Shown in pieces: positions 1 to 8,325 of a stretch of 64,000 bases of DNA. Each line of letters opens with the position of its first letter. Within the stretch, counting starts at the first letter, position 1. The stretch spans positions 1,674,139 through 1,738,138 of the forward strand of contig NZ_JAASRM010000001.1 of assembly GCF_011761565.1 (NCBI RefSeq), given 5' to 3'. Below the pieces are notes generated by a model. It worked only from the letters and a program-made list of their open reading frames with translations. It was not told the origin of the DNA and made no database searches. The position numbers were made by a program, and so were the translations under genes. Source of the stretch: Rhizomicrobium palustre. Lineage in GTDB: Bacteria > Pseudomonadota > Alphaproteobacteria > Micropepsales > Micropepsaceae.

Positions 1-413
1 TGAAGGATTTCAAGCAGTTCGCCCTCAGAGGCAACGTTATTGATCTCGCCATCGGTGTGATTGTCGGGGCCGCCTTCACCTCGATCGTGAACTCTCTGGT
101 CAAAGACATTATTACCCCGCCCCTCGGGCTGATCACGGGAGGGCTCGATTTCTCCAATCTTTTCCTGGTCTTGAAGGGGCCGCAGACGACCACCTTGGCC
201 GATGCCGCAAAGGCTGGGGCGGTCACCATCAATTACGGCATCTTCCTCAATAACGTGATCAGCTTTCTGATCGTCGCTTTTGTGCTCTTCCTGGTGATCC
301 GCTCAGTGAACCGGCTCTTTGCCAACCCGCCCGCCCCCGCCGTTCCGCCCGCGCCGCCGGAAGACGTGGTGCTGCTGCGGGAAATCCGCGACCTTCTCAA
401 AGCCAAACCCTGA
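1..413 (+). CDS. mscL: Large-conductance mechanosensitive channel MscL (5' end outside window)
   Basis: The reading frame is open from base 3 and already inside the gene: the first visible residues [20 protein letters not shown] are the conserved MscL start, so only one or two residues are missing. MscL forms a pentameric inner-membrane pore that opens under hypo-osmotic tension. Two membrane segments are visible, the pore-lining helix TM1 ([11 protein letters not shown]) and TM2 ([14 protein letters not shown]), followed by a proline-rich linker ([11 protein letters not shown]) and the C-terminal amphipathic helix. The length of about 138 residues is normal for the family. The downstream gene starts about 100 bases later and looks independent. 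Confidence 0.95.
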   Translation, partial: KDFKQFALRGNVIDLAIGVIVGAAFTSIVNSLVKDIITPPLGLITGGLDFSNLFLVLKGPQTTTLADAAKAGAVTINYGIFLNNVISFLIVAFVLFLVIRSVNRLFANPPAPAVPPAPPEDVVLLREIRDLLKAKP

Positions 414-516
414 CAGCGCAGCACAGATTAATGCAGCTCTGGCAGCGGTCACGCGGGCTTGCCTTGATTTAGGCCAGACTGCCGCGTAGGCAGCGCTGTT
501 CTCCCGCGGGTGGCTT

Positions 517-1875
517 GTGACGCCAGGATCCTCCTCTCTTCGTTTCGATCAAGGTCTGGCAGCGCTTTTGGCGGCGGCCATCGCGCTCGGCGCAGCCGTG
601 ATGACGCCGCGTGTGATCCAGGATGGCGAGCTTTACTGGCACATCGCCGCCGGGCGCTGGATGATCGAGAACTATGCCGTTCTTCGGATCGATCCCTTTT
701 CCTACACCTTCACCGGTCATCCCTGGCACACCCAGGGCTGGCTCTCCCAGCTCATGCTCACCGGCGCCTATCTCGCCACCGGCTTCAGCGCGGTGATCGC
801 GCTGGTCGCGCTGATGACGAGCCTTGCGGCGGGCGCTTTGGCCTTCGAGCTTGCCCGGTTTTTGAAAGGCATCCGGCTTTTCGGCGCGCTGGCGCTGGCC
901 TTCATCGTGGCGGCGGGCGCGGTATCGGCGCGGCCTTATCTGATGGCGCTGCCCTTTGCCATTCTCTATGCGGCGGGGCTTGTACGCGCCCGGGCCGACG
1001 AGCGCCGCCCTTCTTATTGGCTTCTGGCGCTGATGCTGCTTTGGGCCAATCTCAACACCGGCTTTCTCATCGGTCTCATCATTACCTTCGCGCTCGGCCT
1101 CGAAGCCTATCTCAAACAGCGCGATCCGGCGGCAGGGCGCGATTGGCTGATCTTTTCCTCTTACGCGCTCATGATCAGCTTGGTGACGCCCTATGGCTTT
1201 GACGGGCTCCTCCATGCGGTGCGGGTGTTGCTGATACCGGCGGATGGGCATGTGCACTCCGTGCTGCCGCTGCTTTTGGCCTTGCCCGCGGGCTCGGTTC
1301 TCTTTGTGAAGAAAAAGACGCTGATCCGTGCCGCGCTTGTGGTGCTGCTGTTGGTTCTGGCGGTCTATCTGCCGGCGCAGCAGCTCCTCTTTGCCGCGAT
1401 GGTGCCGCTTCTAAGCGCCGAAGCGCTTTCAACGGGCCGTTTTGAGCCCGTCCTCGCTTGGCGCCCCGTCGCGGCGCTGGTGGTCATCGCCCTGGTGGGG
1501 CTTGGCGCGCGCAGCGTCCTCCGCTTCGATCCGCCCGATTCAGCGGTGCGTCCGGCCACGGCACTGGCCCATGTTCCGGAGGCCGTGTTGCGCACGCCCG
1601 TCCTCAACGAGCCGAGCTTTGGCGGCTATCTTGTCTCGCAGGATGTGCATCCCTTCATCGACAGCCGCCCGATCTATGCGCACGCCTTCCGCGCCAGATT
1701 TGCCGGGCTTGGCGATGCGGCAGCCCTTGATCGCGTGACCCGCCGCTACCACATCCGCTGGACAATCCTGGCGCCGGAAAATCCCGCCGTGAAAACGCTG
1801 GATGGAATGGCGGGCTGGAAACGGCTTTACACCGGCCCCAACGCGGTCGTGCATGTCAAAAAAGAGGGTTCATGA
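517..1875 (+). CDS. Multi-pass membrane protein, GT-C glycosyltransferase-like, function unknown
   Basis: A 452-residue protein with about ten hydrophobic segments. After the first segment comes an acidic loop with DGELYWHIAAGRWMIE, a pattern seen in large-loop membrane glycosyltransferase-like (GT-C) proteins, and a C-terminal soluble part without membrane segments. I do not recognise the exact family. The start is a GTG at 517; an ATG in frame lies at 601. The stop overlaps the next gene's start (ATGA at 1872-1875), so the two are very likely co-translated. No sugar-nucleotide or lipid-linked sugar genes are nearby that would identify a substrate. Confidence 0.7.
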   Translation: MTPGSSSLRFDQGLAALLAAAIALGAAVMTPRVIQDGELYWHIAAGRWMIENYAVLRIDPFSYTFTGHPWHTQGWLSQLMLTGAYLATGFSAVIALVALMTSLAAGALAFELARFLKGIRLFGALALAFIVAAGAVSARPYLMALPFAILYAAGLVRARADERRPSYWLLALMLLWANLNTGFLIGLIITFALGLEAYLKQRDPAAGRDWLIFSSYALMISLVTPYGFDGLLHAVRVLLIPADGHVHSVLPLLLALPAGSVLFVKKKTLIRAALVVLLLVLAVYLPAQQLLFAAMVPLLSAEALSTGRFEPVLAWRPVAALVVIALVGLGARSVLRFDPPDSAVRPATALAHVPEAVLRTPVLNEPSFGGYLVSQDVHPFIDSRPIYAHAFRARFAGLGDAAALDRVTRRYHIRWTILAPENPAVKTLDGMAGWKRLYTGPNAVVHVKKEGS

Positions 1876-2336
1876 GTACCAAGGCCGAGCTTTATCACGA
1901 CCTGTTATTGGAGGCCCGCGGGCTGTTCGACGGCATCCGCGATCCCATCGCCAACGCCGCTAATCTTTCGGCGGTGCTCTGGCATGGCCTTCCGGATCTC
2001 AACTGGTCCGGATTCTATTTCACCAAAGGCGATGCGCTGCTGCTCGGTCCTTTCCAGGGCAAACCGGCTTGCGTGCGCATCGCGATGGGCAAAGGCGTCT
2101 GCGGTACGGCGGCGGCCAAGCGCCAGACCATCATCGTGCCGGACGTGCACGCCTTCGAAGGCCATATCGCCTGCGATAGCGCATCGAATTCGGAAATCGT
2201 CATCCCCCTGATCAAGAATGGGGTGGTGATCGGTGTGCTCGATCTCGATAGCCCGATTTTCAGCCGCTTCGACGAAGAGGATCGCGCAGGGCTGGAAGCG
2301 CTGTCGGAAGTCTTTCTCGCGGCCACGGATTTCTGA
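1872..2336 (+). CDS. msrC: Free methionine-(R)-sulfoxide reductase, GAF-domain type
   Basis: A 154-residue single GAF domain protein. This family reduces free (not protein-bound) methionine-R-sulfoxide in the cytosol with thioredoxin as the electron donor. The three cysteines expected for catalysis are visible at residues 67, 77 and 101, and their spacing (10 and 24) equals that of the E. coli enzyme. The motif NWSGFYF and the segment GVIGVLDLDSP are typical of the family. It overlaps the upstream membrane-protein gene by four bases, which implies one transcript. No plus-strand T-rich terminator was seen after it. Confidence 0.93.
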   Translation: MSTKAELYHDLLLEARGLFDGIRDPIANAANLSAVLWHGLPDLNWSGFYFTKGDALLLGPFQGKPACVRIAMGKGVCGTAAAKRQTIIVPDVHAFEGHIACDSASNSEIVIPLIKNGVVIGVLDLDSPIFSRFDEEDRAGLEALSEVFLAATDF

Positions 2337-2350
2337 GAAAAGCTGCCCCG

Positions 2351-2380
2351 AAAAAGAGGAGGGCGGCGCAAAGGCCGCCC
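2351..2380 (-). terminator. Rho-independent terminator on the minus strand
   Basis: Seven-base-pair GC stem (2374-2380 with 2361-2367) and a six-base loop, followed on the minus strand by a pyrimidine tail ending in five T. On the plus strand the hairpin is not followed by T residues, so it serves minus-strand transcripts (the candidate sRNA and possibly the lacI-type gene). Confidence 0.75.
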
Positions 2381-2475
2381 AAGTCCAGGGAGGAGTGACC
2401 AGCACTCACAAAAACTCTCGGACCAGGGAGGACCGAGGGCTGTGGCTGAAGATTAGCAAAAACGACTCAGTCTTA
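2351..2475 (-). ncRNA. Candidate small RNA with repeated anti-Shine-Dalgarno motifs
   Basis: Read on the minus strand, the gap between the lacI-type gene and msrC ends in a rho-independent terminator: GGGCGGC, six-base loop, GCCGCCC, then a TCCTCTTTTT tail (2380 to 2351). Just before it the 10-mer TCCTCCCTGG occurs twice, once in the apical part of a hairpin with a CTCGG/CCGAG stem (2437-2417) and once in the linker (2394-2385) between a second hairpin (2407-2393) and the terminator. CU-rich single-stranded anti-SD stretches are the hallmark of alphaproteobacterial sRNAs such as the CCUCCUCCC 'cuckoo'/alpha-r14 class and GsrN. The 5' end is estimated; no strong promoter was found, so it could also be processed from the lacI transcript. 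Confidence 0.55.
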
Positions 2476-2571
2476 CCAGAAATTTGACAGCGCTTTCCCG
2501 CCCTGTGCCAAATATATCGCTTTGCCAAAGGCTTAAGCGCTGCGCCCGGTATCTAAAAGGGGGTTAAAACT

Positions 2572-3675
2572 TTAGGCGCCCGGCGGGGGGACGGTGGATT
2601 CGCGCACCACCAGCTCGTGATCGAGGTGGCGTTCCATCGGCGCATCTTTTTGCGAGCGCTGGATCAGCATCGAGACGGCGGCTTCGGCCATTTCGCGGAT
2701 GGGCTGGCGGCAGGTAGTCAGGCGCGGCGAGACCACTTGGGCGACCAGGCTGTCGTCGAACCCGGCCACGGAAAGCTGCTGGGGGATTTTCAGATTGAAG
2801 CGCTGCGAACAGGCCAGCACGGCAGCGGCCATGTCGTCGTTCGCGGCGAAGATGGCGGTCGGCGGATTGGGCAGGCTGAGGAGCTTTTCGCCCGCTTCAA
2901 GGCCCGACTGGTAAGAGAAGAAGCCCTGCACGCAGAGCTCTTCGACGAGCGGCATGCCGGCATGTTCCAACGCGGCGCGATAACCTGCAAAGCGTGCATT
3001 GGCGGCGCCATGGCCGGGATGGCCTTTGATAAAGGCAATGCGCTTATGGCCAAGCCCGATCAGATAGGCGGTCATATCATACGCAGCTTTGAAATCATCG
3101 ATGCGGACATCGCAGGCTTCTTCGAGCCGCTTTTCCGGCGCGATGCGCACGAACGGCGTTTCGGCCTCCAGCAAGGCATCGATCACCGGCATGCAGTCGC
3201 TCAAAGGCGGGGTCAGGATCACGCCATGCAGCGAGGATTCGGTCACCAGCGAATGCACCTGACGCCCAATATTGGGCATGCCGGAATCCAAGGATTCGAC
3301 GATCAGGTGATAGCCCTCTTCACGGCAGCGGGTCAGCACGCCCACCTGCAAGGCCGCGATATAGCCCGCCGACGGGTTGTCATAGAGCAGGCCGATCAGG
3401 AAGGAGCGCTCACTCGCCAGCCCGCGCGCGAAAATATTCGGGCGGTACGACAGCGCTTCCACGGCCTCCATGACTCGCTCGCGCGTGGCGTCCGAAACAT
3501 TGGACTGGCGGTTGACCACGCGGGACACGGTTTTGATGGAGACACCGGCGCGCTTGGCCACATCATAGATGCTGGCGGGTTTCGGGGCGTCTGGACGAAC
3601 GGGTTTCACGTCGGAGGGAAATCTCAAAACGCTAGGGTGCAAATCGCTATAGGGCCAATCATGCCCCGCGGCCAA
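2572..3675 (-). CDS. LacI-family transcriptional regulator
   Basis: A 367-residue repressor-type protein. The DNA-binding helix-turn-helix begins near residue 35 (SIYDVAKRAGVSIKTVSRVV) with the hinge (VEALSYRPN) after it; the rest is a periplasmic-binding-protein-like effector domain ending in LDHELVVRES, the usual LacI-family C-terminus. The ATG at 3675 leaves an unusually long 34-residue lead before the helix-turn-helix; a GTG at about 3609 would give a more ordinary N-terminus. LacI members next to a TonB-dependent receptor usually control uptake of a sugar or oligosaccharide. The effector is not predictable here. The candidate sRNA follows it on the same strand. Confidence 0.93.
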   Translation of the reverse strand: MAAGHDWPYSDLHPSVLRFPSDVKPVRPDAPKPASIYDVAKRAGVSIKTVSRVVNRQSNVSDATRERVMEAVEALSYRPNIFARGLASERSFLIGLLYDNPSAGYIAALQVGVLTRCREEGYHLIVESLDSGMPNIGRQVHSLVTESSLHGVILTPPLSDCMPVIDALLEAETPFVRIAPEKRLEEACDVRIDDFKAAYDMTAYLIGLGHKRIAFIKGHPGHGAANARFAGYRAALEHAGMPLVEELCVQGFFSYQSGLEAGEKLLSLPNPPTAIFAANDDMAAAVLACSQRFNLKIPQQLSVAGFDDSLVAQVVSPRLTTCRQPIREMAEAAVSMLIQRSQKDAPMERHLDHELVVRESTVPPPGA

Positions 3676-3738
3676 GCATTAAACCAGACATCCGCGAGCT
3701 TTCGCCCCATCCGCGACGTATTTTTTAGACCAATTATA

Positions 3739-5085
3739 TTATAAATACAGGGGATTACGAAGCTTTCGCCGTCCGCCCTGCTCCACTTCCCGCGTCACGT
3801 GCCGTGCCAGGGTGAGCCATAGCGCCGCAGTAGCGCTGAGCATGACAGGATAGGAATAGCGCACCTCACAGGCCTGGGGCAGGAGATAGAAGCTCGCTTC
3901 ATAGGCGAGGGCGAAGAGGCAAAGTGCGGTAATTTCGGGCGAGGGCCGCCACAAGGCGATCCCGGCCAGGACCATCACATAAAGAAAAGCACGCAGGAAA
4001 AGCCCGGCGGGAAAAATCCGGCTGGTCAAAACCGCGGTGACGGGCGGATTTGCGAAAGCCTTGGCACCCACTGCGGCAGCCTCCACCTTTGGCAGCCAGG
4101 AAATTCCCGCCGTGATGGGGCGGCATTGATAAAGATCGCCAAAGCCCAAAACCCGCGCGAAAGCCTGATTGCGATGGGCGAGAAATCCGCCGGGATATTG
4201 CAGAAGAAGAAGCTTCCAGGTCGCGAAGATGGTGTGGTCCGGCACCTGCCACAAAAGCCCGAAAACGCCGCTTTGCGCGGTAATGGTGCCGCCACCTTTT
4301 TGGCCCTGCCATAAAGTGTCGACCCGCACCGGGCTGTAATCGCGCGCGATCATCGCTTTCAGCCCCGCGTCCTTCGGCGCAAGGGCGCTGAGATCGGCCT
4401 CCGGCCGGCGGACGCTGATGCCCGCGATATCAAACACCGCCACCTTGCGCAGCGATTGCTCGATATCGCTGGGGCCGCTCTGCACAAAAAGCGTCATCAC
4501 GCCAAGACGAACGCCGACAAACACAAGCGCGACGCCGCAAATCGCGGCCACGATATGCGAGGCGCGGTCCACCTTCTGGCGCCAAAGGAAAAAGCCCAGC
4601 ACAGCCAGCATCAGCCCAAGCTGATAGCGCATCAGAAAGGCAAGACACGCCGCGGCGAAAGCAGCAACCCAAAGCGTGCGTGTCTTTGCATGCAGCGCCA
4701 GGGCGAAGGCGAAGAGGGCCAGATGTGCGCCGAAAACATCTTTTACCGTCACGCCAGAGGTCGCCAGAAAGGGCGGGAAGATCACCAGCGCCCCATAAAG
4801 GATGATGGCGCGGCTAAGCGGGGCGGCGGTTTTCTCAACGATCAGCGCGGCAGCCAAAAACAGCGTCGCCAATTGCAGCGCGGTGAAAAGGAGGGGGCCT
4901 TTGACCAGATATTCGCAGAGCCGCCAGATCAGCACCAAAGCTGCGGGATGCTGGGCATAGAGCTTGCCCGTCTCCGCCTCATGCCACACCACAATACCGT
5001 CATAGGGCACATGTCCCGGGGCCTGCAGCACCAGGGCGGCCATGAAGGCGATGAACGCGACAAGTAAATGTATCCGCCGCGCCAT
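3739..5085 (-). CDS. Multi-pass membrane protein of unknown function
   Basis: About 448 residues with roughly ten hydrophobic segments, starting with an N-terminal membrane anchor. The early loop (VPYDGIVVWHEAETGK) contains acidic residues in the position expected for a GT-C-type glycosyltransferase, but no family assignment is safe. An ATG at 5181 would add 32 polar residues; the ATG at 5085 is chosen because it places the membrane helix at the N-terminus. The gene runs in the same direction as the lacI-type gene, 63 bases ahead of it, and divergently from the TonB receptor. A short A/T-rich stretch lies between it and the regulator. Confidence 0.65.
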   Translation of the reverse strand: MARRIHLLVAFIAFMAALVLQAPGHVPYDGIVVWHEAETGKLYAQHPAALVLIWRLCEYLVKGPLLFTALQLATLFLAAALIVEKTAAPLSRAIILYGALVIFPPFLATSGVTVKDVFGAHLALFAFALALHAKTRTLWVAAFAAACLAFLMRYQLGLMLAVLGFFLWRQKVDRASHIVAAICGVALVFVGVRLGVMTLFVQSGPSDIEQSLRKVAVFDIAGISVRRPEADLSALAPKDAGLKAMIARDYSPVRVDTLWQGQKGGGTITAQSGVFGLLWQVPDHTIFATWKLLLLQYPGGFLAHRNQAFARVLGFGDLYQCRPITAGISWLPKVEAAAVGAKAFANPPVTAVLTSRIFPAGLFLRAFLYVMVLAGIALWRPSPEITALCLFALAYEASFYLLPQACEVRYSYPVMLSATAALWLTLARHVTREVEQGGRRKLRNPLYL

Positions 5086-5207
5086 GCCCGATTTCCCAAA
5101 TCCCCGAGCATGGAAAATAGGCGATGGGCGATCTCTGCAGCGAGCCTGTCGCATAGATTGGGAAAAATAAATACTCCGCATACGTCAGGTAAGCTGCACT
5201 GCGATAA

Positions 5208-5260
5208 ATTTGCGATACTTCCCGCAAATACGCAGAGGCGATGTGGCGCAATCGCGATTG
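5208..5260. promoter_or_regulatory. Candidate operators in the divergent promoter region of the TonB receptor
   Basis: Within the 316-base gap between the divergent membrane-protein and receptor genes are two inverted repeats: ATTTGCG, eight-base spacer, CGCAAAT (5208-5229), and the perfect palindrome CAATCGCGATTG (5249-5260) with a central CG as in many LacI-family operators. A LacI-family gene lies about 1.5 kb away. No clear -35/-10 pair was identified, so the assignment is inference. Confidence 0.35.
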
Positions 5261-5401
5261 TCACTGATCAGACATGAACCCCGCATAGTAATCCGGCCAG
5301 AGGGGCAACTGCCGCGATAGGGATGAAACGGACGAAGGCTATGCCTTCGCGGCCGCGTGCGGTTTTGCGTCTCCACGAGTCAACTAAACAGGGTGTCAAA
5401 G

Positions 5402-7690
5402 ATGAATTTTACGGGGATCAACACGCGCCGCCTTCTTCTCGGCGTGGCTGGGGTTGCGATTCTGTCGTCCATGCCTGCAGTCGCGCAGATCAAGGATGCG
5501 GGTCTCGAACAAGTCGTGGTTACGGCAGAGCGCCGTTCCGAAAACCAGCAAAGTGTTCCGGTCTCCGTCTCCGTGCTCAATAGCGAAGCGCTCGACACCT
5601 TCACCGCCTCGGGCGATGACACGCTGCTCGCGCTCTCCGGCAAGGTCCCTGATCTTTATATCGAATCCACTACGGGCCGCATTTTCCCGCGCTTCTATAT
5701 TCGCGGCCTCGGCAATGTGGACTTCTATCTCGGTGCCTCCCAGCCGGTCTCGATCATCCAGGACGACATCGTCATGGAGCATGTGGTCCTGAAATCGACA
5801 CCGATTTTCGACGTCGGCCAGATCGAAGTTTTCCGCGGCCCGCAAGGCTCGCTCTTCGGCCGCAACACCACCGCGGGCATCATCAAATTCGACAGCATCC
5901 GCCCGAGCCAGACATTGCAGGCGCGCGCTTCGGCGAGCTATGGCGCTTATAACACCGTCGATCTCGACGCCGGTATCGGCGGCCCCATTGTGCCGGGCAA
6001 GCTCGCAATCCGCGTCTCCGGCCTTTATCAGAGCCGCGCCGATTATATCGACAACACCTATTCGGGCCCCAGCGCCGACGGCACTGTAACCGGCCAGAAG
6101 AACGCCACCGGCGGCTATAACGAACGCGATCTGCGCGTGCAGCTTCTCTTCACGCCCACCGACAGCCTCACCATGCTGACTTCAATGCATGGGCGCTGGT
6201 ATGACGGCCCGGCGAGCGTCTTCCGCCGCGGCGCGATCAAGCTCGGCTCGCATAATGTCGATGGCGAGCATTGGAACAAGGCGCGCTGGGACGAAGCCGC
6301 CAATAACCCGCAAGGCTACAACACCTACGGCATCTCCGAGAACATCGCCTATGATTTCGGCGGCGTGACGCTGACTTCGATCACCGGCTATGAATCGACC
6401 AACGGCCAGAGCCGTGGCGATACCGATGGCGGCGCTGCGGCGGATTTCGGCAATATGGGCTTTGGCGAATCCATGGGCCGCGTTCGCGCGCTCGGCCAGT
6501 GGTCGGAAGAGCTGCGTTTGGCCAGCGCCAATGAAGGCAAGTTCAAATGGCAGGTCGGCGGTCTTTACTTCGATCAGCACGACATCACCGAATTCTATCA
6601 GCGCGCCTTCTTCCTGACCCCGCCCGCCAACAACCCGAACAATTGGGTGCGTTTGCGCGATGCCAACACCTCCTGGGCGCTGTTCGGTCAGGCGAGCTAT
6701 GAAGTGCTGCCGGATTTGACGCTCACCGGCGGCGTGCGTGTCACCAACGACAAGAAGGACACGCTGCTCCTGAAGACCGCGAATACGGCGGCGGGCGTGG
6801 TCACCTTCCCGGCGACGGCGAACCGCAACCCGGTGCTCGAATCCACCAAGCCGAGCTGGGATATCAGCGCGCTTTATACGCTGAGCGATGATGTCAGCCT
6901 TTATGCCCGCGTTGCGACCGGCTTCCGCGGCCCGACCATTCAGGGCCGTTCGGCGGTGTTCAACTCGCCCTTCACTATGGCGAATTCGGAGACCATCCTC
7001 TCTTGGGAAGCGGGCATGAAAACCCAGCTCTCCAACACTCTGCGCTTCAACCTCTCGGGCTTCACCTATACGGTGGACGACATTCAGCTCAACGCCAACG
7101 ATTCCAACGGCAATGGCGTCTTCTTCAATGCCAAGAAGGCGGAAGCTTATGGCCTCGAAGCCCAACTCGATTGGTTGCCGATCGAAAACCTCTCGCTGAC
7201 GGCAGGCCTGTCGCTGCTGCACACCGAGATCAAGGATTCCACCGCCTTCGCGCAGATGGGCAGCTTCGCGGGCGCCCTGACGCTCACCCCGCTCAATCCC
7301 TATTTCACCAAGGGCTCGGGCACCGGCACCACCTATTTCGCCAAGATCGACGGCAACCCGCTGCCGAACGCGCCGGAATATAACCTCAACTTCTCGGCCC
7401 GTTACGACCTGCCGGTGTCTTCGCTCGGCGGCAATCTCTTTGTGGCGACCGATTGGAACCTGCAGGGCTACACCAACTTCGTGCTCTACCGCTCCAAGGA
7501 GTTCAATTCGAACGGTAATTTCGAAGGCGGCGCCAAGATCGGCTATTCCACCGATGCCTATGAAGTCGCCTTCTATGGCCGCAACATCACCAACAATAAG
7601 AACCTCAAGGGCGTGATCGAGAATTACGACGCCGCCATTCTCAACGAACCGGCGACCTACGGCATCACCCTCTCGGCCAAGCTGCAATAA
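5402..7690 (+). CDS. TonB-dependent outer-membrane receptor
   Basis: A 762-residue outer-membrane beta-barrel transporter driven by TonB-ExbBD. It starts with a signal peptide (RRLLLGVAGVAILSS, cleaved after AVAQ near residue 29), then a TonB-box-like segment LEQVVVTAERR, a plug domain (the segment ending VFRGPQGSLFGRNTTAGII is a plug hallmark) and a barrel with alternating hydrophobic strands. The ATG at 5402 is preferred over an in-frame ATG at 5357 because it puts the signal peptide at the N-terminus. The C-terminus ends in leucine-glutamine instead of the usual aromatic residue. Proximity to a LacI regulator suggests carbohydrate uptake, but siderophore transport cannot be excluded. Confidence 0.93.
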   Translation: MNFTGINTRRLLLGVAGVAILSSMPAVAQIKDAGLEQVVVTAERRSENQQSVPVSVSVLNSEALDTFTASGDDTLLALSGKVPDLYIESTTGRIFPRFYIRGLGNVDFYLGASQPVSIIQDDIVMEHVVLKSTPIFDVGQIEVFRGPQGSLFGRNTTAGIIKFDSIRPSQTLQARASASYGAYNTVDLDAGIGGPIVPGKLAIRVSGLYQSRADYIDNTYSGPSADGTVTGQKNATGGYNERDLRVQLLFTPTDSLTMLTSMHGRWYDGPASVFRRGAIKLGSHNVDGEHWNKARWDEAANNPQGYNTYGISENIAYDFGGVTLTSITGYESTNGQSRGDTDGGAAADFGNMGFGESMGRVRALGQWSEELRLASANEGKFKWQVGGLYFDQHDITEFYQRAFFLTPPANNPNNWVRLRDANTSWALFGQASYEVLPDLTLTGGVRVTNDKKDTLLLKTANTAAGVVTFPATANRNPVLESTKPSWDISALYTLSDDVSLYARVATGFRGPTIQGRSAVFNSPFTMANSETILSWEAGMKTQLSNTLRFNLSGFTYTVDDIQLNANDSNGNGVFFNAKKAEAYGLEAQLDWLPIENLSLTAGLSLLHTEIKDSTAFAQMGSFAGALTLTPLNPYFTKGSGTGTTYFAKIDGNPLPNAPEYNLNFSARYDLPVSSLGGNLFVATDWNLQGYTNFVLYRSKEFNSNGNFEGGAKIGYSTDAYEVAFYGRNITNNKNLKGVIENYDAAILNEPATYGITLSAKLQ

Positions 7691-7713
7691 GCAGGGCTGA
7701 AAAGATCAAGATC

Positions 7714-7745
7714 GGGGCGCTGGAAACGGCGCCCCTTTTCTTTTG
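7714..7745 (+). terminator. Rho-independent terminator of the TonB receptor gene
   Basis: GGGGCGC (7714-7720), eight-base loop, GCGCCCC (7729-7735), then TTTTCTTTT. It lies 24 bases after the receptor stop codon. Confidence 0.9.
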
Positions 7746-7782
7746 GCGGCGCGCTCGGCATATGGAACGTAAGGAGCCGCCC

Positions 7783-8259
7783 ATGAGCCTTGTGATTGCC
7801 CGCGATGATCTGAGCCGCGCAGAGACGCGCGATCTTCTCACCTATCACTACAGCCATATGCATGAGAACACGCCGCCCGAGCATGTTTTCGCCCTCGATT
7901 TGGAGGGGCTGAAGAAGCCCGGGATTACGCTGTGGTCGGCCTGGGAAGGCGAGAAGATCGCGGGCATAGCGGCCTTGCGGGATTTGGGCGACGGGCTAGG
8001 CGAAATCAAATCCATGCGCACCCATCCCGATTTTCTGCGCCGGGGCGTGGCGGGCAAGTTGCTCGATCACATCGTCGAAGCTGCGACGGCGCGGGGATAT
8101 CGCCGCCTCAGCTTAGAGACCGGGGTGGGGGACGATTTTACCGCCGCCATCGCGCTCTATGAAAGCCGCGGCTTCGCGAAAGGCGAGAAATTCGCCGATT
8201 ATCCGGCGACGGAATATAACCAGTTCTATCACCTGGATTTGACCGCGCCTGGCGCCTGA
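7783..8259 (+). CDS. GNAT-family N-acetyltransferase
   Basis: A 158-residue cytosolic acetyl-CoA-dependent N-acetyltransferase of the GNAT fold. The acetyl-CoA pyrophosphate-binding motif A is visible as IKSMRTHPDFLRRGVAGKLL (the R-x-x-G-x-A pattern is RRGVAG), and a terminal region with ALYESRGF, common to the family, follows. The start at 7783 is supported by AAGGAG seven bases upstream; an ATG at 7762 would lie before this ribosome-binding site. The acceptor substrate cannot be told. It stands alone between the receptor terminator and the beta-helix gene. Confidence 0.9.
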   Translation: MSLVIARDDLSRAETRDLLTYHYSHMHENTPPEHVFALDLEGLKKPGITLWSAWEGEKIAGIAALRDLGDGLGEIKSMRTHPDFLRRGVAGKLLDHIVEAATARGYRRLSLETGVGDDFTAAIALYESRGFAKGEKFADYPATEYNQFYHLDLTAPGA

Positions 8260-8325
8260 CTTTGGTCGGGCTTTTGCCTGCGCCGTCACGCCATTAGCGT
8301 TCCCGCGCCAAGCCGGGGCGAAAAG

